A stretch of 64,000 bases of DNA, from positions 434,001 through 498,000 of the forward strand of contig NZ_JBBOOK010000002.1 of assembly GCF_038003045.1 (NCBI RefSeq). Reading direction: 5' to 3'. Below the pieces are notes generated by a model that did no database searches, was not told the origin of the DNA, and worked only from the letters and a program-made list of their open reading frames with translations. The position numbers and the translations under genes were made by a program. Source of the stretch: Sporosarcina sp. FSL W7-1349 (GTDB lineage Bacteria; Bacillota; Bacilli; Bacillales_A; Planococcaceae). Positions 24,790 through 34,291 of this stretch are shown one piece after another; positions within the stretch are counted from its first letter, which is position 1; each line of letters begins with the position of its first letter.

Positions 24790-25440
24790 TTGATCATTTT
24801 TCGCTTCCATATAATGATAGAGGATACCGTAGTCGGCATGTCAGATCTCGACCTGGTCCCATCTCCAGATGGCAACACGGACAAATAAACGAATCTTAAT
24901 CAAAAGCTTTATCGTCCGTTCCCGATACGTTTTTCTCTTTTTCCTTCTTTCCAAAAGTAAGGGAAGCTGCTTTGTACGCATGAAGACATGAAGGCTTGGG
25001 ATTTGATTTGCCTTCTGATACGACCACCTTCTGCTATACAACCCAAAACGGCCCACCAATCTGGAGTGTTTTGGTGGGATGTGCTGTCAAATATGGGACA
25101 GGAATCGATAGACCGGCTGCTTCACGCCAACCCGTTTCTCTGTCTTATGATCTTCGTACCAGAATTCGACTACCTTCCCATCGTATCCACCAATTCGAGA
25201 TTCGGCGATGGCCAGTCTCGCCTATTACCTACCTATGTATTTGGCTGCTCCTTTGGCATCCTTCATTTTCTGCTCCGCGTTCACATAGAATCCTTTCGGA
25301 TATCGTCTATATAAATCATTGTTTAATTCCTGGGCCTTCGAGTGATCAGGAAACCATTTTTTCATTAATTCGAGTAGGACCTTTTGCCAGGATTTCCGTA
25401 AGAATACATAGGGAATGAAATCACTTGAACACCATTCATC
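24790..25440 (-). pseudogene. IS91-family transposase, decayed and 5'-truncated
   Basis: Reading leftward from about 25440, the frame gives FIPYVFLRKSWQKVLLELMK, then YPKGFYVNAEQKMKDAKGAAK and YIGR, then two stops, then ARLAIAESRIGGYDGKVVEF and WYEDHKTEKRVGVKQPVYRF in the same frame, another stop, then QHIPPKHSRLVGRFGLYSRR and KKRKTYRERTIKLL. Near the 3' end a frame change restores a CPCCHLEMG zinc finger. This order is that of Bacillales IS91-like (HUH/Y2) transposases. In-frame stops, frameshifts and loss of the N-terminal third show that it is dead. Its 5' break lies at the last repeat of CRISPR array 1. Confidence 0.75.
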
Positions 25441-28400
25441 CATGCACTCATGAAGAGTGCGACGTGGGGATCCCGGCCCATACAAGCGGGATCCTCAAAT
25501 TTCAATCCACGCACTCATGAAGAGTGCGACAAAACGGCATTGATACGGGTGAGCGACGCTTATATATTTCAATCCACGCACTCATGAAGAGTGCGACGTA
25601 TGCTGACCAGGCGGCGGATATGATTTTACTTTATATTTCAATCCACGCACTCATGAAGAGTGCGACATCAATTTGACCAAGCATTGATCGACGCAATAAT
25701 ATTTCAATCCACGCACTCATGAAGAGTGCGACAAAAGCTGTCCTGCATTATTACGAAGAACGAAGGATTTCAATCCACGCACTCATGAAGAGTGCGACAC
25801 GACGAGGGTTGCAAAAGATTCGTAGCTTTGTTGATTTCAATCCACGCACTCATGAAGAGTGCGACCACTGCTCGCAACTTTGCTCTGAGGGGAATAAAGC
25901 ATTTCAATCCACGCACTCATGAAGAGTGCGACCAGAATCCATAGCTGCTAATTTAGAAGAATCCATTATTTCAATCCACGCACTCATGAAGAGTGCGACA
26001 CTAGAGTTTTGAGAAAAATGTTGGTCCATTTCGATTTCAATCCACGCACTCATGAAGAGTGCGACGGCATTTAAATTACTTTGAGAGTATCCGTCTATTA
26101 TTTCAATCCACGCACTCATGAAGAGTGCGACAACATCTTTATGTCCAGCCCTCTCGGATACAAACTATTTCAATCCACGCACTCATGAAGAGTGCGACGG
26201 TAATGCAAGAGCTATTGAAGTAGAGGGTAGCGAGATTTCAATCCACGCACTCATGAAGAGTGCGACTTCGGCAACGTGCAATTTATCCTCAATATCAATT
26301 ATTTCAATCCACGCACTCATGAAGAGTGCGACTTATGTTGCGCGCGAATTAGTTCCGCGTAAATCGATTTCAATCCACGCACTCATGAAGAGTGCGACAA
26401 AAGAAGTCATATCCATCGAATCAAAACTCGATATTTCAATCCACGCACTCATGAAGAGTGCGACTGGGGAGCGGCGGGTCATTCATGGGCATTTGACATT
26501 TCAATCCACGCACTCATGAAGAGTGCGACCGTATTGGGCCGCAATAAACTCCTTTTCAACATCATTTCAATCCACGCACTCATGAAGAGTGCGACGTGCT
26601 ATTACTGTACTCATTAGACCACCTCCACTATCATTTCAATCCACGCACTCATGAAGAGTGCGACCGGTAGCGAAGCCCAAGACCGTAGCTATGGCACAAA
26701 TTTCAATCCACGCACTCATGAAGAGTGCGACTATATAACGTCGAGCCTACACGGACAGGCCTTCGATTTCAATCCACGCACTCATGAAGAGTGCGACGCC
26801 GACTCGTCTTTTGAGTAGTCGTCTATTAGCGATTTCAATCCACGCACTCATGAAGAGTGCGACAAGATGATTCAGATTTAATAAAGCTTCTTTTTGTATT
26901 TCAATCCACGCACTCATGAAGAGTGCGACAATTTGTCTTGGGGGTGTTGCAGATGAAACAAGAATTTCAATCCACGCACTCATGAAGAGTGCGACGTTTA
27001 CAAAGGATCAATTAAAGATGACATCGATGGATTTCAATCCACGCACTCATGAAGAGTGCGACTCTTTTGGAATGAAGCTTATAAATTTTTCATTGGAATT
27101 TCAATCCACGCACTCATGAAGAGTGCGACTACTTTGGCAGATCAAAAGGTATTACATGCTTCTCGATTTCAATCCACGCACTCATGAAGAGTGCGACAAG
27201 ATGAGTTCTCTAATGGATTAAACTCTGTTTTAATTTCAATCCACGCACTCATGAAGAGTGCGACCAATGTCAGATTTAGATATGACTAAGATGTATCATA
27301 TTTCAATCCACGCACTCATGAAGAGTGCGACTAGTAATTCAATATTCATGTTAACATTCACAGTGTAATTTCAATCCACGCACTCATGAAGAGTGCGACA
27401 AGATGGAAAGTTATTACGTGACGAGACACTATCAATTTCAATCCACGCACTCATGAAGAGTGCGACCCCTTTACAGCTCCAAAGCAATACATGGAAAACA
27501 ATTTCAATCCACGCACTCATGAAGAGTGCGACGTATATTCCATCTATGTTTGACTATGAAAAAGGTATTTCAATCCACGCACTCATGAAGAGTGCGACGA
27601 TTGCTAGAGTTATTAAAGAGAGACGAGCTGAGATTTCAATCCACGCACTCATGAAGAGTGCGACGAATTCGTGTGTGAATCTATATCTTAAAACTCTAAT
27701 TTCAATCCACGCACTCATGAAGAGTGCGACTGCCTCCAATTAACTAAATACCATGCTCTAAATAGATTTCAATCCACGCACTCATGAAGAGTGCGACTTA
27801 TCACTAAACATAAAGATAACTTTTACTCAGTATTTCAATCCACGCACTCATGAAGAGTGCGACTCGTCTATGACAAAAATGAAATGAAAAGTATTATGAT
27901 TTCAATCCACGCACTCATGAAGAGTGCGACGGTGTCTAAATAGCCACTAGGAGGATGATTATGTTTATTTCAATCCACGCACTCATGAAGAGTGCGACTT
28001 TAATGACTGTATCCTATGAGTTTTGATTTGTCATTTCAATCCACGCACTCATGAAGAGTGCGACGAGTTGAAAAGATGTTGTGATACTCCACTCGCGTTA
28101 TTTCAATCCACGCACTCATGAAGAGTGCGACGAGTCACTAAGCAAAGCCAAAATGATGGGCTATAATTTCAATCCACGCACTCATGAAGAGTGCGACTTT
28201 TAGTTAGTGTATAATAAAGATATACAAACAAGATTTCAATCCACGCACTCATGAAGAGTGCGACTGGTTCCCGTCAGGCACAGGTACTAGCAACTAATAT
28301 TTCAATCCACGCACTCATGAAGAGTGCGACATAAATGGGAAACCGTTTGGAGTTACATTCCAGGTATTTCAATCCACGCACTCATGAAGAGTGCGACGAA

Positions 28401-28597
28401 CTGATGAACACCAATAAACAAAGATGGTCGAAATTTCAATCCACGCACTCATGAAGAGTGCGACGCAATCAAGATGTAAAATATACAGAGGTGGATGTAA
28501 TTTCAATCCACGCACTCATGAAGAGTGCGACCGCATTGGAGGCGGCTGTTGATGTATTGGAGGATATTTCAATCCACGCACTCATGAAGAGTGCGAC
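25432..28597 (-). CRISPR. CRISPR array 1, type I-C, 48 repeats
   Basis: Forty-eight 32-bp repeats with 47 unique-looking spacers of about 33-37 bp, period about 67 bp. In plus orientation the repeat reads ATTTCAATCCACG, then CACTCATGAAGAGTGCGAC, with a 7-bp stem CGCACTC/GAGTGCG and the 5-base loop ATGAA. The type I-C form ends GTGGATTGAAAT, so the array is transcribed on the minus strand from its leader at 28598-28764. The leftmost repeat (25432-25463) is degenerate in its outer half (CCATTCATCCATG), as expected of the oldest end. Coordinates and counts were made by reading each repeat. Confidence 0.97.
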
Positions 28598-28764
28598 TGC
28601 GAAAAAGCAGTAAAAAAGGTGAATTTCAACTTAGTTTACAGTGAAAATGATCCAATTCGCTATTTTTTAGCTATTAAACATAACATTCTACCAAGACTTA
28701 ACGGTTTTCGGTTCTTTTTTTGGTGCGGGTCTCCTGGGGATTTTATGGGCGCTTCCGGTTCGCA
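28598..28764 (-). promoter_or_regulatory. Leader of CRISPR array 1
   Basis: The AT-rich stretch between cas2 and the first repeat. It shares two blocks with the leader of array 2: a distal block with TTTTTTAGTGCGAACC and AAGCG, ending in a second GCACC, and a repeat-adjacent block GTTGAAATTCACC leading to CTTTTTCGC. The distal block contains an imperfect inverted pair GTGCGAACC/GGTCTCGCAC-like. The possible promoter TTAAGT-17-TTTAAT is weak. Confidence 0.75.
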
Positions 28765-29055
28765 CTAAAAAATCAATGGTTCATCAACGCTTAAACTTTG
28801 CTTAGCACCTACATGTTTCACTTTCGTTTTATAATTATTGCCCAACCTGTAAAAACGGAGACTATCTACTTCCGGGTTGATTATTTTTTCTAATTCGATC
28901 TCCAATATTTTGAGTTGCGTTGCATCTAATACACATTCAAAGACTGAATTTTGAACGCGCACCCCAAAGTCTTCACACTTTTTTGCTACTCTTCTTAGCC
29001 TCTTCTTTCCTCCCTCTGACGTTATGCTCACATCATACGTGATCAATACTAAGAT
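28765..29055 (-). CDS. cas2: CRISPR-associated endonuclease Cas2, type I-C
   Basis: A 96-residue ferredoxin-fold protein that forms the spacer-integrating complex with Cas1. Family marks are LVLITYDVSI (first beta strand with the conserved Asp), KRLRRVAKKCEDFGVRVQNS, and VFECVLDATQL. The start is odd: the codon where I-C Cas2 proteins normally begin (M-L-V-L-I-T-Y-D) is ATC at 29055, 7 bases after GTAGGTG. The nearest accepted starts are TTG at 29046 (three residues shorter) or TTG at 29097 (14 longer, inside cas1). Either use of ATC, a TTG start, or a weakened gene is possible. It begins 10 bases after the cas1 stop. Confidence 0.88.
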   Translation of the reverse strand: MLVLITYDVSITSEGGKKRLRRVAKKCEDFGVRVQNSVFECVLDATQLKILEIELEKIINPEVDSLRFYRLGNNYKTKVKHVGAKQSLSVDEPLIF

Positions 29056-29065
29056 AGAAACACAC

Positions 29066-30097
29066 CTACTTCCATAAAAATGGTGGATATGCGTCAAGAT
29101 CCCCTCTTAAAAAGCGAGCCAGCAACATCGCTTGCGCATGAGGCACCAATCCCCATGAAATCTTTTCTTTCAAAAATGGATGTGTAATTTGTTCCTCTTT
29201 CCTCTTTTGCCATAATTGTAATATCTCTTTTCTCGCTTTATCAGTCATGATAACTGCACCGCTCTCTTTTTTCAGAAAATCGGAGGCTTGTACTTGCTTT
29301 TTATTAATTAGTGATAAAACAAATCGGTCTGCATAAACACTTCTTAGCTCTTCCATTACGTCAAGAGCGAGGGACATGCGACCAGGACGATCACGATGCA
29401 AAAAACCGACATACGCATCCAAGCCTACGGTCTCAAGTGCTGCACCAACATCAGAAGCGAGTAAAGTATAAACGAATGATAATAATGCGTTTACATTGTC
29501 AAGTGGCGGCCTACGACTTCTTCCCTTATAGAAAAAATCTTCTTTCTGCTGTAAAATCATATCGTCCATTACAGAAAAATAGGCGCTTGCGGCATTTCCC
29601 TCAATCCCTCGCAATACTTCTAAGTTATCGGCTACCGTAAGTTGCTGAATCGACTCCGAGAGAAAAGCAGATTTGGTTTTAAATTTTTCCAAGTCTATGC
29701 GTAAAGCGTGATCTCTTGTTATTCTCTCTAAAGACCATTTTGCATTATAGAGCTTTCCAATTAAAAAGTGTTTCGAAATCTCAGTACTCTTTTCCTCGTC
29801 GTCCGCAAACCGATATTGGGTTCTTCGCAATGTAACATTCCCTTTTGTAGAACCGATGACCCTTCCCCTAAATCGTCCACTAGTAGATAAAAAGGTAATT
29901 GCAATCGACTTTTCCATACAAGCTGCCATTAACGCCGGACTCGCACCCTGTCGACCAAACGTACAAATGGCCTCCAAGTTATGAAGTGGCACCCGACCAA
30001 TGACCTCTTCGTCTTGCACGATTACAACATTCTCACCTTTTAGTGCAAGATAGGCATCCGGTAATGTGATGTACAGCGTGTTTAGCAACTTCTTCAT
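29066..30097 (-). CDS. cas1: CRISPR-associated endonuclease Cas1, type I-C
   Basis: A 343-residue integrase that, with Cas2, inserts new spacers at the leader end. The N-terminal beta domain starts MKKLLNTLYITLPDAYLALK. The helical catalytic domain has the metal-binding Glu in REGIEGNAASAYF-like context (LRGIEGNAASAYFSVMDDMI, about residues 165-184), the His in GLDAYVGFLHRDRPGRMSLA and the acidic residue in DVMEELR. Subtype I-C is clear from overall sequence and gene order. It overlaps cas4 by 4 bases. Confidence 0.95.
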   Translation of the reverse strand: MKKLLNTLYITLPDAYLALKGENVVIVQDEEVIGRVPLHNLEAICTFGRQGASPALMAACMEKSIAITFLSTSGRFRGRVIGSTKGNVTLRRTQYRFADDEEKSTEISKHFLIGKLYNAKWSLERITRDHALRIDLEKFKTKSAFLSESIQQLTVADNLEVLRGIEGNAASAYFSVMDDMILQQKEDFFYKGRSRRPPLDNVNALLSFVYTLLASDVGAALETVGLDAYVGFLHRDRPGRMSLALDVMEELRSVYADRFVLSLINKKQVQASDFLKKESGAVIMTDKARKEILQLWQKRKEEQITHPFLKEKISWGLVPHAQAMLLARFLRGDLDAYPPFLWK

Positions 30098-30753
30098 TCC
30101 GCCAACATCCTTTTCATATAACTTGCAACTGACTCTTTCGTTAATAATTCAGGTAAACAGATATGGCGAAGCGAACAGTTTTTACAGTGCTTCCCAGTTT
30201 TCACTCGGGGTGTATGCCGTCTTTGATAATACTCGTGCATGCGCCGAGCTGTCTCTTTCACCTGTTTTTTCAGTTCCTCAGTGATTTCCACATCAATCCG
30301 ACGCCGAATTTCATGATAAAATAAACTTCCTTGCGAAACTTTACAAAAAAGCATATCTTCTAAACAAATCGCTTGCGCCGTTAGCTGAAAAATATCCGAT
30401 TGGTCTTTTTTGGGTTTTCCTCTTTTATACTCAACAGGGATTGGGAGGTACTTCCCTTCCTCTTTGTCCAATGTGACACCATTCTCATCTTTATAGAATT
30501 CTACTACATCACAGATTCCAGTTAATCCGAGAATTGCAGAGTGAACAGGTAATCCACGTACATACAGAACGCCTTTTCGTTTTTCTCTAATGAAAGGGTC
30601 ATCCGTTCTCTCATGCAATTGATTTCCCTCTATGGTCAGCACATTTTCTTCCCATTCTTGCTCAATATGAATTAACGCCCATTGCCTTTCACAAAACTCG
30701 AAATGTTGGATGCCGGAGAGCGACAAGAATTCAGAGGAATCATAGACCGTCAT
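30094..30753 (-). CDS. cas4: CRISPR-associated exonuclease Cas4
   Basis: A 219-residue RecB-like nuclease with an iron-sulfur cluster; in type I-C it trims prespacers and checks the PAM. One cluster cysteine is C21 (HFEFCERQW) and three lie at the C-terminus (HCKNCSLRHICLPEL). Nuclease residues are in GLTGICDVVEFY (Asp) and PVEYKRGKPKK (Glu, Lys). The gene overlaps cas7 by 14 bases and cas1 by 4, so it is part of one operon. Confidence 0.95.
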   Translation of the reverse strand: MTVYDSSEFLSLSGIQHFEFCERQWALIHIEQEWEENVLTIEGNQLHERTDDPFIREKRKGVLYVRGLPVHSAILGLTGICDVVEFYKDENGVTLDKEEGKYLPIPVEYKRGKPKKDQSDIFQLTAQAICLEDMLFCKVSQGSLFYHEIRRRIDVEITEELKKQVKETARRMHEYYQRRHTPRVKTGKHCKNCSLRHICLPELLTKESVASYMKRMLAE

Positions 30754-31618
30754 ATTTTTTCACAGGCAGACCCTCAAGCTCTTCAACATTAATGGTGTAG
30801 TCTTCTAGCGACTTCGGAAGTTTATCTTCATCTTTTAGCTCGATTTTTACTGATCGATGCACTTTCGCCGAAGAATATTGGCCTAGTTTCGAATTATGCT
30901 CCCACCAAAACACTTTATTCACTTCCATGCTTCCATCAGGCCTGGCCGAGGAAGCATCGTTTGCGAAAAGGGTAATCAGCGCTTGTTTAAGCTTTTCTGC
31001 ATCCTCTTGTGAAAAACCGGTTCTCTCTGCCAATTGAGGATTAATACTGCCACAAAAAGTATATACTCCAAAATCCACCCGATGCTTCATTCCCATCGTA
31101 TCGGATGTTTTTTGACTTGGATCTTTCGTATTTGTAATGGAGTTTACACTTTTTGTAATCTGTAAACTTGTGATATCCACAGGGTGAACGCTTGTTGCGG
31201 TATGAATCGATACAGGTCCCCGCACACCTACAGAAACATCTGTCCCTTTAAACGCAAATACTTGTCCAAATGCTCGGACATCGTACCAGGCTTTACTCGC
31301 AAATGTTTCAACCAGTTCCTCTTTATTCGGCTCTTTATTGTTCTTGGCAAAATACGGGGCCACTTCTTCATTTCCCTCTACTCTAGCTAATATGCTCCGG
31401 TACGCATCATTTCGACGTTCGTCTGATTGGACTAAGATCGACTCACCTTCATCTTGCAAGCGATTTCGGATTTTACGTTTAATGGCAACATCTGAAACCT
31501 CTCCAAACCCGTCATAATCCTGACGCGGTCGGTTTCCGTTCAACGGATCACCGTTCGGATTGGCCTTATCGACTGTAAACACAACTGCAAAATCAATTTT
31601 GTTCTGGATGGGCGTCAT
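30740..31618 (-). CDS. cas7c: Cas7 (Csd2), type I-C Cascade backbone
   Basis: A 292-residue RAMP protein; several copies coat the crRNA spacer and form the backbone of the I-C interference complex. Marks are the N-terminal FAVVFTVDKANPNGDPLNGN strand and RPRQDYDGFG, then SDVAIKRKIRN, FGQVFAFKG and GPVSIHTATSVHPVDI, as in Csd2 proteins. No part is missing compared with the usual length of about 285-295. It overlaps cas8c by 26 bases. Confidence 0.95.
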   Translation of the reverse strand: MTPIQNKIDFAVVFTVDKANPNGDPLNGNRPRQDYDGFGEVSDVAIKRKIRNRLQDEGESILVQSDERRNDAYRSILARVEGNEEVAPYFAKNNKEPNKEELVETFASKAWYDVRAFGQVFAFKGTDVSVGVRGPVSIHTATSVHPVDITSLQITKSVNSITNTKDPSQKTSDTMGMKHRVDFGVYTFCGSINPQLAERTGFSQEDAEKLKQALITLFANDASSARPDGSMEVNKVFWWEHNSKLGQYSSAKVHRSVKIELKDEDKLPKSLEDYTINVEELEGLPVKKYDGL

Positions 31619-33551
31619 CGTTCTTCTCCTCTTTCCGATCTTTTTTTGTGTACAAATCCCTGACCTGGCTACTATAACCGATCAGGAATAATGGACCTAA
31701 TGCCGTGTTGTTCATATCTTCAATTTTGATATGATCTTCTATTTCTTGTAATAATTTAATGTAACGTCTGCTAAATTTTGATGGCCTCACTTTATAGGGA
31801 TGAAGCTGCTTCTGAATAGTCAGCCATACGCGTGCAGGGTGTTGGCTAAAAGCATTGAAATAGCGAGCAGCATTTGTTGCCCTTGCATCATTTTTCTGCT
31901 TTAATTCTTCAGCTTCAAAAACTTCTGCCACACCTAGCAGCCTTCCGAACAAGTAGTCTCGTTCCCGGTTTTTCAATTCTAGCGCCATGTCAATCTCCTC
32001 CTTCTCATATTGCTTACGAATCAATGCACAGGCAATATGTAGTGTCCGCTGCCATTCACCTATTGGATTGGATAGATCTTTATTAAAACTCATTGGATTT
32101 TTGACCCTATTGAAGATCGACCGAACAACGTCTTTCGGAATCGGAGCCTCATCCACAATGCAAGGAAGCAATCGAGTATATAATTCTTTTTTCACTTTTT
32201 CGTCCGCTCTTTCGCCATACACGGATTCAACAATATGATAGGTTGACGGGGTCCCCACATTATAAGTGATCTTCCTGCGCGACGAATCAAAGTAGACTTG
32301 GTGCCATTTACATGTGTCATGCCAGTGAGCCAATCGATTCAAAAACAACTTGCTATCCAACTCTTGATAATAAATAATCGCTAATCTTCCAGTCGTTGCG
32401 GCGTCTACCGCCATCACAAGAATATTTTTAATTCCCTCAAGCTGAAAATTATGTTTTTTCCCTTTCAGCGCTTGCTGTACCTGTTCCGCAATGACGAGAC
32501 CCGTCTCATCCTGTTCAATTTTTGTAGAATCTACCCCATAAAACGATGCAAGTAAATCGGTTGATCCGTCAAACACTTGCACATCGACAGGCTTTTCGAC
32601 ACCGAATGTCACAAAATTTCTTGTGTCAGCACGGTAGCCTTGTCGCTGGATAAGCCAGCGCAATGCGTTATGCGCTTTTTGGGAAACGTCATATCCAATT
32701 TGGACCGCTTGGCTCGGCTGGTCAAAGCGCCCGCGGTATGTAAATCCCCTTTTGTCATTGGAAGAGATCAATTTTGACATATCTCCGGCATTCCGCAGTC
32801 GCGATCCATGCCGCTCAGTCAACGGCAAGAATTTTCCGCTTATATAGCAATATCCCGATTCTGCCGTCTCTTTCATTTTATTCTCAAGATATTTCTGAAA
32901 AGCTTGGAAAAGTGTTTTATCCTCCCACGGAGGAGGGTCATCTGGCGTTTCGCTTAAGATATTAAAGCGCACAAGCGCCTCACTGCTCTGTCCTGTGACG
33001 ACTTTATAGATATCGGGTTTTTCGATACCATATTTCTTATCATCCTGTGATGTCCATTTCTCAATTAATTTATTATCTTCATCAATAAATAAAATTTTTT
33101 CTTCGACAAGGTCCTCGATTAATGTCCCTTTTTTTACATAGTTATAGATATGCGTTACTTTTGAGTGAGTAAACTCACTTGCAGCCCAGTCTCTCATCTG
33201 TCCAATATAAGAAAGATAATTTTGAGAACGTTTTTCTTCTCCCCCATACTTCATGTAGTCGGCTGCTACATAAAATAATTTATCATGCAAAAAGTGTGCG
33301 GCGACGGTCGAACCCGCCCGGTTTGCCGAGTCAAGCGTGGCAGGTACAATTGTCCGTGCCTTTTCCTTCGGCACGACAGTCGCTTTAAAGAAATTCCCTT
33401 CCCGATCGAGCACCACCTCAATTTGCGCACTTTGTGTAACATGGGACACGGGCAGCAATGTAAAGCGCTGTCCTTCTCCCCGTTGTTCAAAATCCCCCAC
33501 TTTCTCATCATTATTTTCATAGACATCATATAAATGTTTCATCCAGCTCAT
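31593..33551 (-). CDS. cas8c: Cas8c (Csd1), type I-C large subunit
   Basis: A 652-residue large subunit of the I-C complex, which recognises the PAM and helps open target DNA. The N-terminus [19 protein letters not shown] and the segments [18 protein letters not shown] and [19 protein letters not shown] are typical of Csd1. In I-C a small subunit is usually made from an internal start within this gene; I did not find an internal site strong enough to annotate. It overlaps cas5 by 4 bases and cas7 by 26. Confidence 0.94.
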   Translation of the reverse strand: MSWMKHLYDVYENNDEKVGDFEQRGEGQRFTLLPVSHVTQSAQIEVVLDREGNFFKATVVPKEKARTIVPATLDSANRAGSTVAAHFLHDKLFYVAADYMKYGGEEKRSQNYLSYIGQMRDWAASEFTHSKVTHIYNYVKKGTLIEDLVEEKILFIDEDNKLIEKWTSQDDKKYGIEKPDIYKVVTGQSSEALVRFNILSETPDDPPPWEDKTLFQAFQKYLENKMKETAESGYCYISGKFLPLTERHGSRLRNAGDMSKLISSNDKRGFTYRGRFDQPSQAVQIGYDVSQKAHNALRWLIQRQGYRADTRNFVTFGVEKPVDVQVFDGSTDLLASFYGVDSTKIEQDETGLVIAEQVQQALKGKKHNFQLEGIKNILVMAVDAATTGRLAIIYYQELDSKLFLNRLAHWHDTCKWHQVYFDSSRRKITYNVGTPSTYHIVESVYGERADEKVKKELYTRLLPCIVDEAPIPKDVVRSIFNRVKNPMSFNKDLSNPIGEWQRTLHIACALIRKQYEKEEIDMALELKNRERDYLFGRLLGVAEVFEAEELKQKNDARATNAARYFNAFSQHPARVWLTIQKQLHPYKVRPSKFSRRYIKLLQEIEDHIKIEDMNNTALGPLFLIGYSSQVRDLYTKKDRKEEKNDDAHPEQN

Positions 33552-34276
33552 TTGTTCACCTCCTCTGGAAACACTTCATAATATTCTTCTTCAACCGATT
33601 TGAAATTCTCACCTAATGCGAATGCCTTTGAACTTTGTTTTTTAATCGGCCGAACAATTGGACATTCTTCCGGACGGTCAAATAGAATAACCCCATCTTT
33701 CATAACAGGATTCCATATTCTCGCCTCTAGCTCATTTCTCCCGCTTTCATCTGGATAATTAAATCCATGGAACATAGGACCAAAACTAATTTCCCCATAC
33801 CCGTCATAGAAGCTAGTCCCGCTTCCAAATTCACATTCTTCCACATAGCCTTGGCAATCCCGGCTGCCGAGAAAGATGTCTCGGCGTCCGCCCCGTTTCA
33901 CCGAGCGTTTGGCAATATTATGGTGCTTGTGCTCGTTGCGATCATAGGCAAGATCCTCACGAAATTCGTTAAACTCAAAATGAGCTCGCACTTGATAAGC
34001 CGGATTTCGCAAATATGTGTAATAGGCAAGTTCATTGCTTGAGTCCTGATACTTGGTCGGACGTACTCCCTTCACTTCTGTTTGAATGGCATTCATTACC
34101 CTTACTTCGTCGATAAACCAGACAATGGTAGGTTTCCAGTAAATGGACTCTACGATTCCCTTAAGGGCCTGGTGGGTAGGAATCTGGTATGTGAATTTTT
34201 CTCCTCCGATTTTAGTAATCGGATCCGTAAACAGTCCGTATTTACCATAAACGATGAATTCAATTTGATTTCGCAT
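33548..34276 (-). CDS. cas5c: Cas5c (Cas5d), pre-crRNA-processing subunit, type I-C
   Basis: A 242-residue RAMP protein. In type I-C it replaces Cas6: it cuts the precursor RNA at the base of the repeat stem and stays bound to the 5' handle. Family features are [31 protein letters not shown] start ([15 protein letters not shown]), [16 protein letters not shown] (the G-rich RAMP loop and catalytic region) and [20 protein letters not shown]. No cas6 is present, as expected. It is the second gene of the operon, 15 bases after cas3. Confidence 0.94.
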   Translation of the reverse strand: MRNQIEFIVYGKYGLFTDPITKIGGEKFTYQIPTHQALKGIVESIYWKPTIVWFIDEVRVMNAIQTEVKGVRPTKYQDSSNELAYYTYLRNPAYQVRAHFEFNEFREDLAYDRNEHKHHNIAKRSVKRGGRRDIFLGSRDCQGYVEECEFGSGTSFYDGYGEISFGPMFHGFNYPDESGRNELEARIWNPVMKDGVILFDRPEECPIVRPIKKQSSKAFALGENFKSVEEEYYEVFPEEVNK

Positions 34277-34291
34277 AATTACTCACCCCCA

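Noticed and set aside
24988..25418. Plus-strand open frames of up to 140 codons
   Set aside because: They are antisense to the clear IS91-like transposase remnant and share no family feature.
25719..28600. Open frames within array 1 with repeated ISIHALMKSAT or FNPRTHEECD peptides
   Set aside because: They are translations of the CRISPR repeat. The pattern follows the 67-bp period and has no coding signal.
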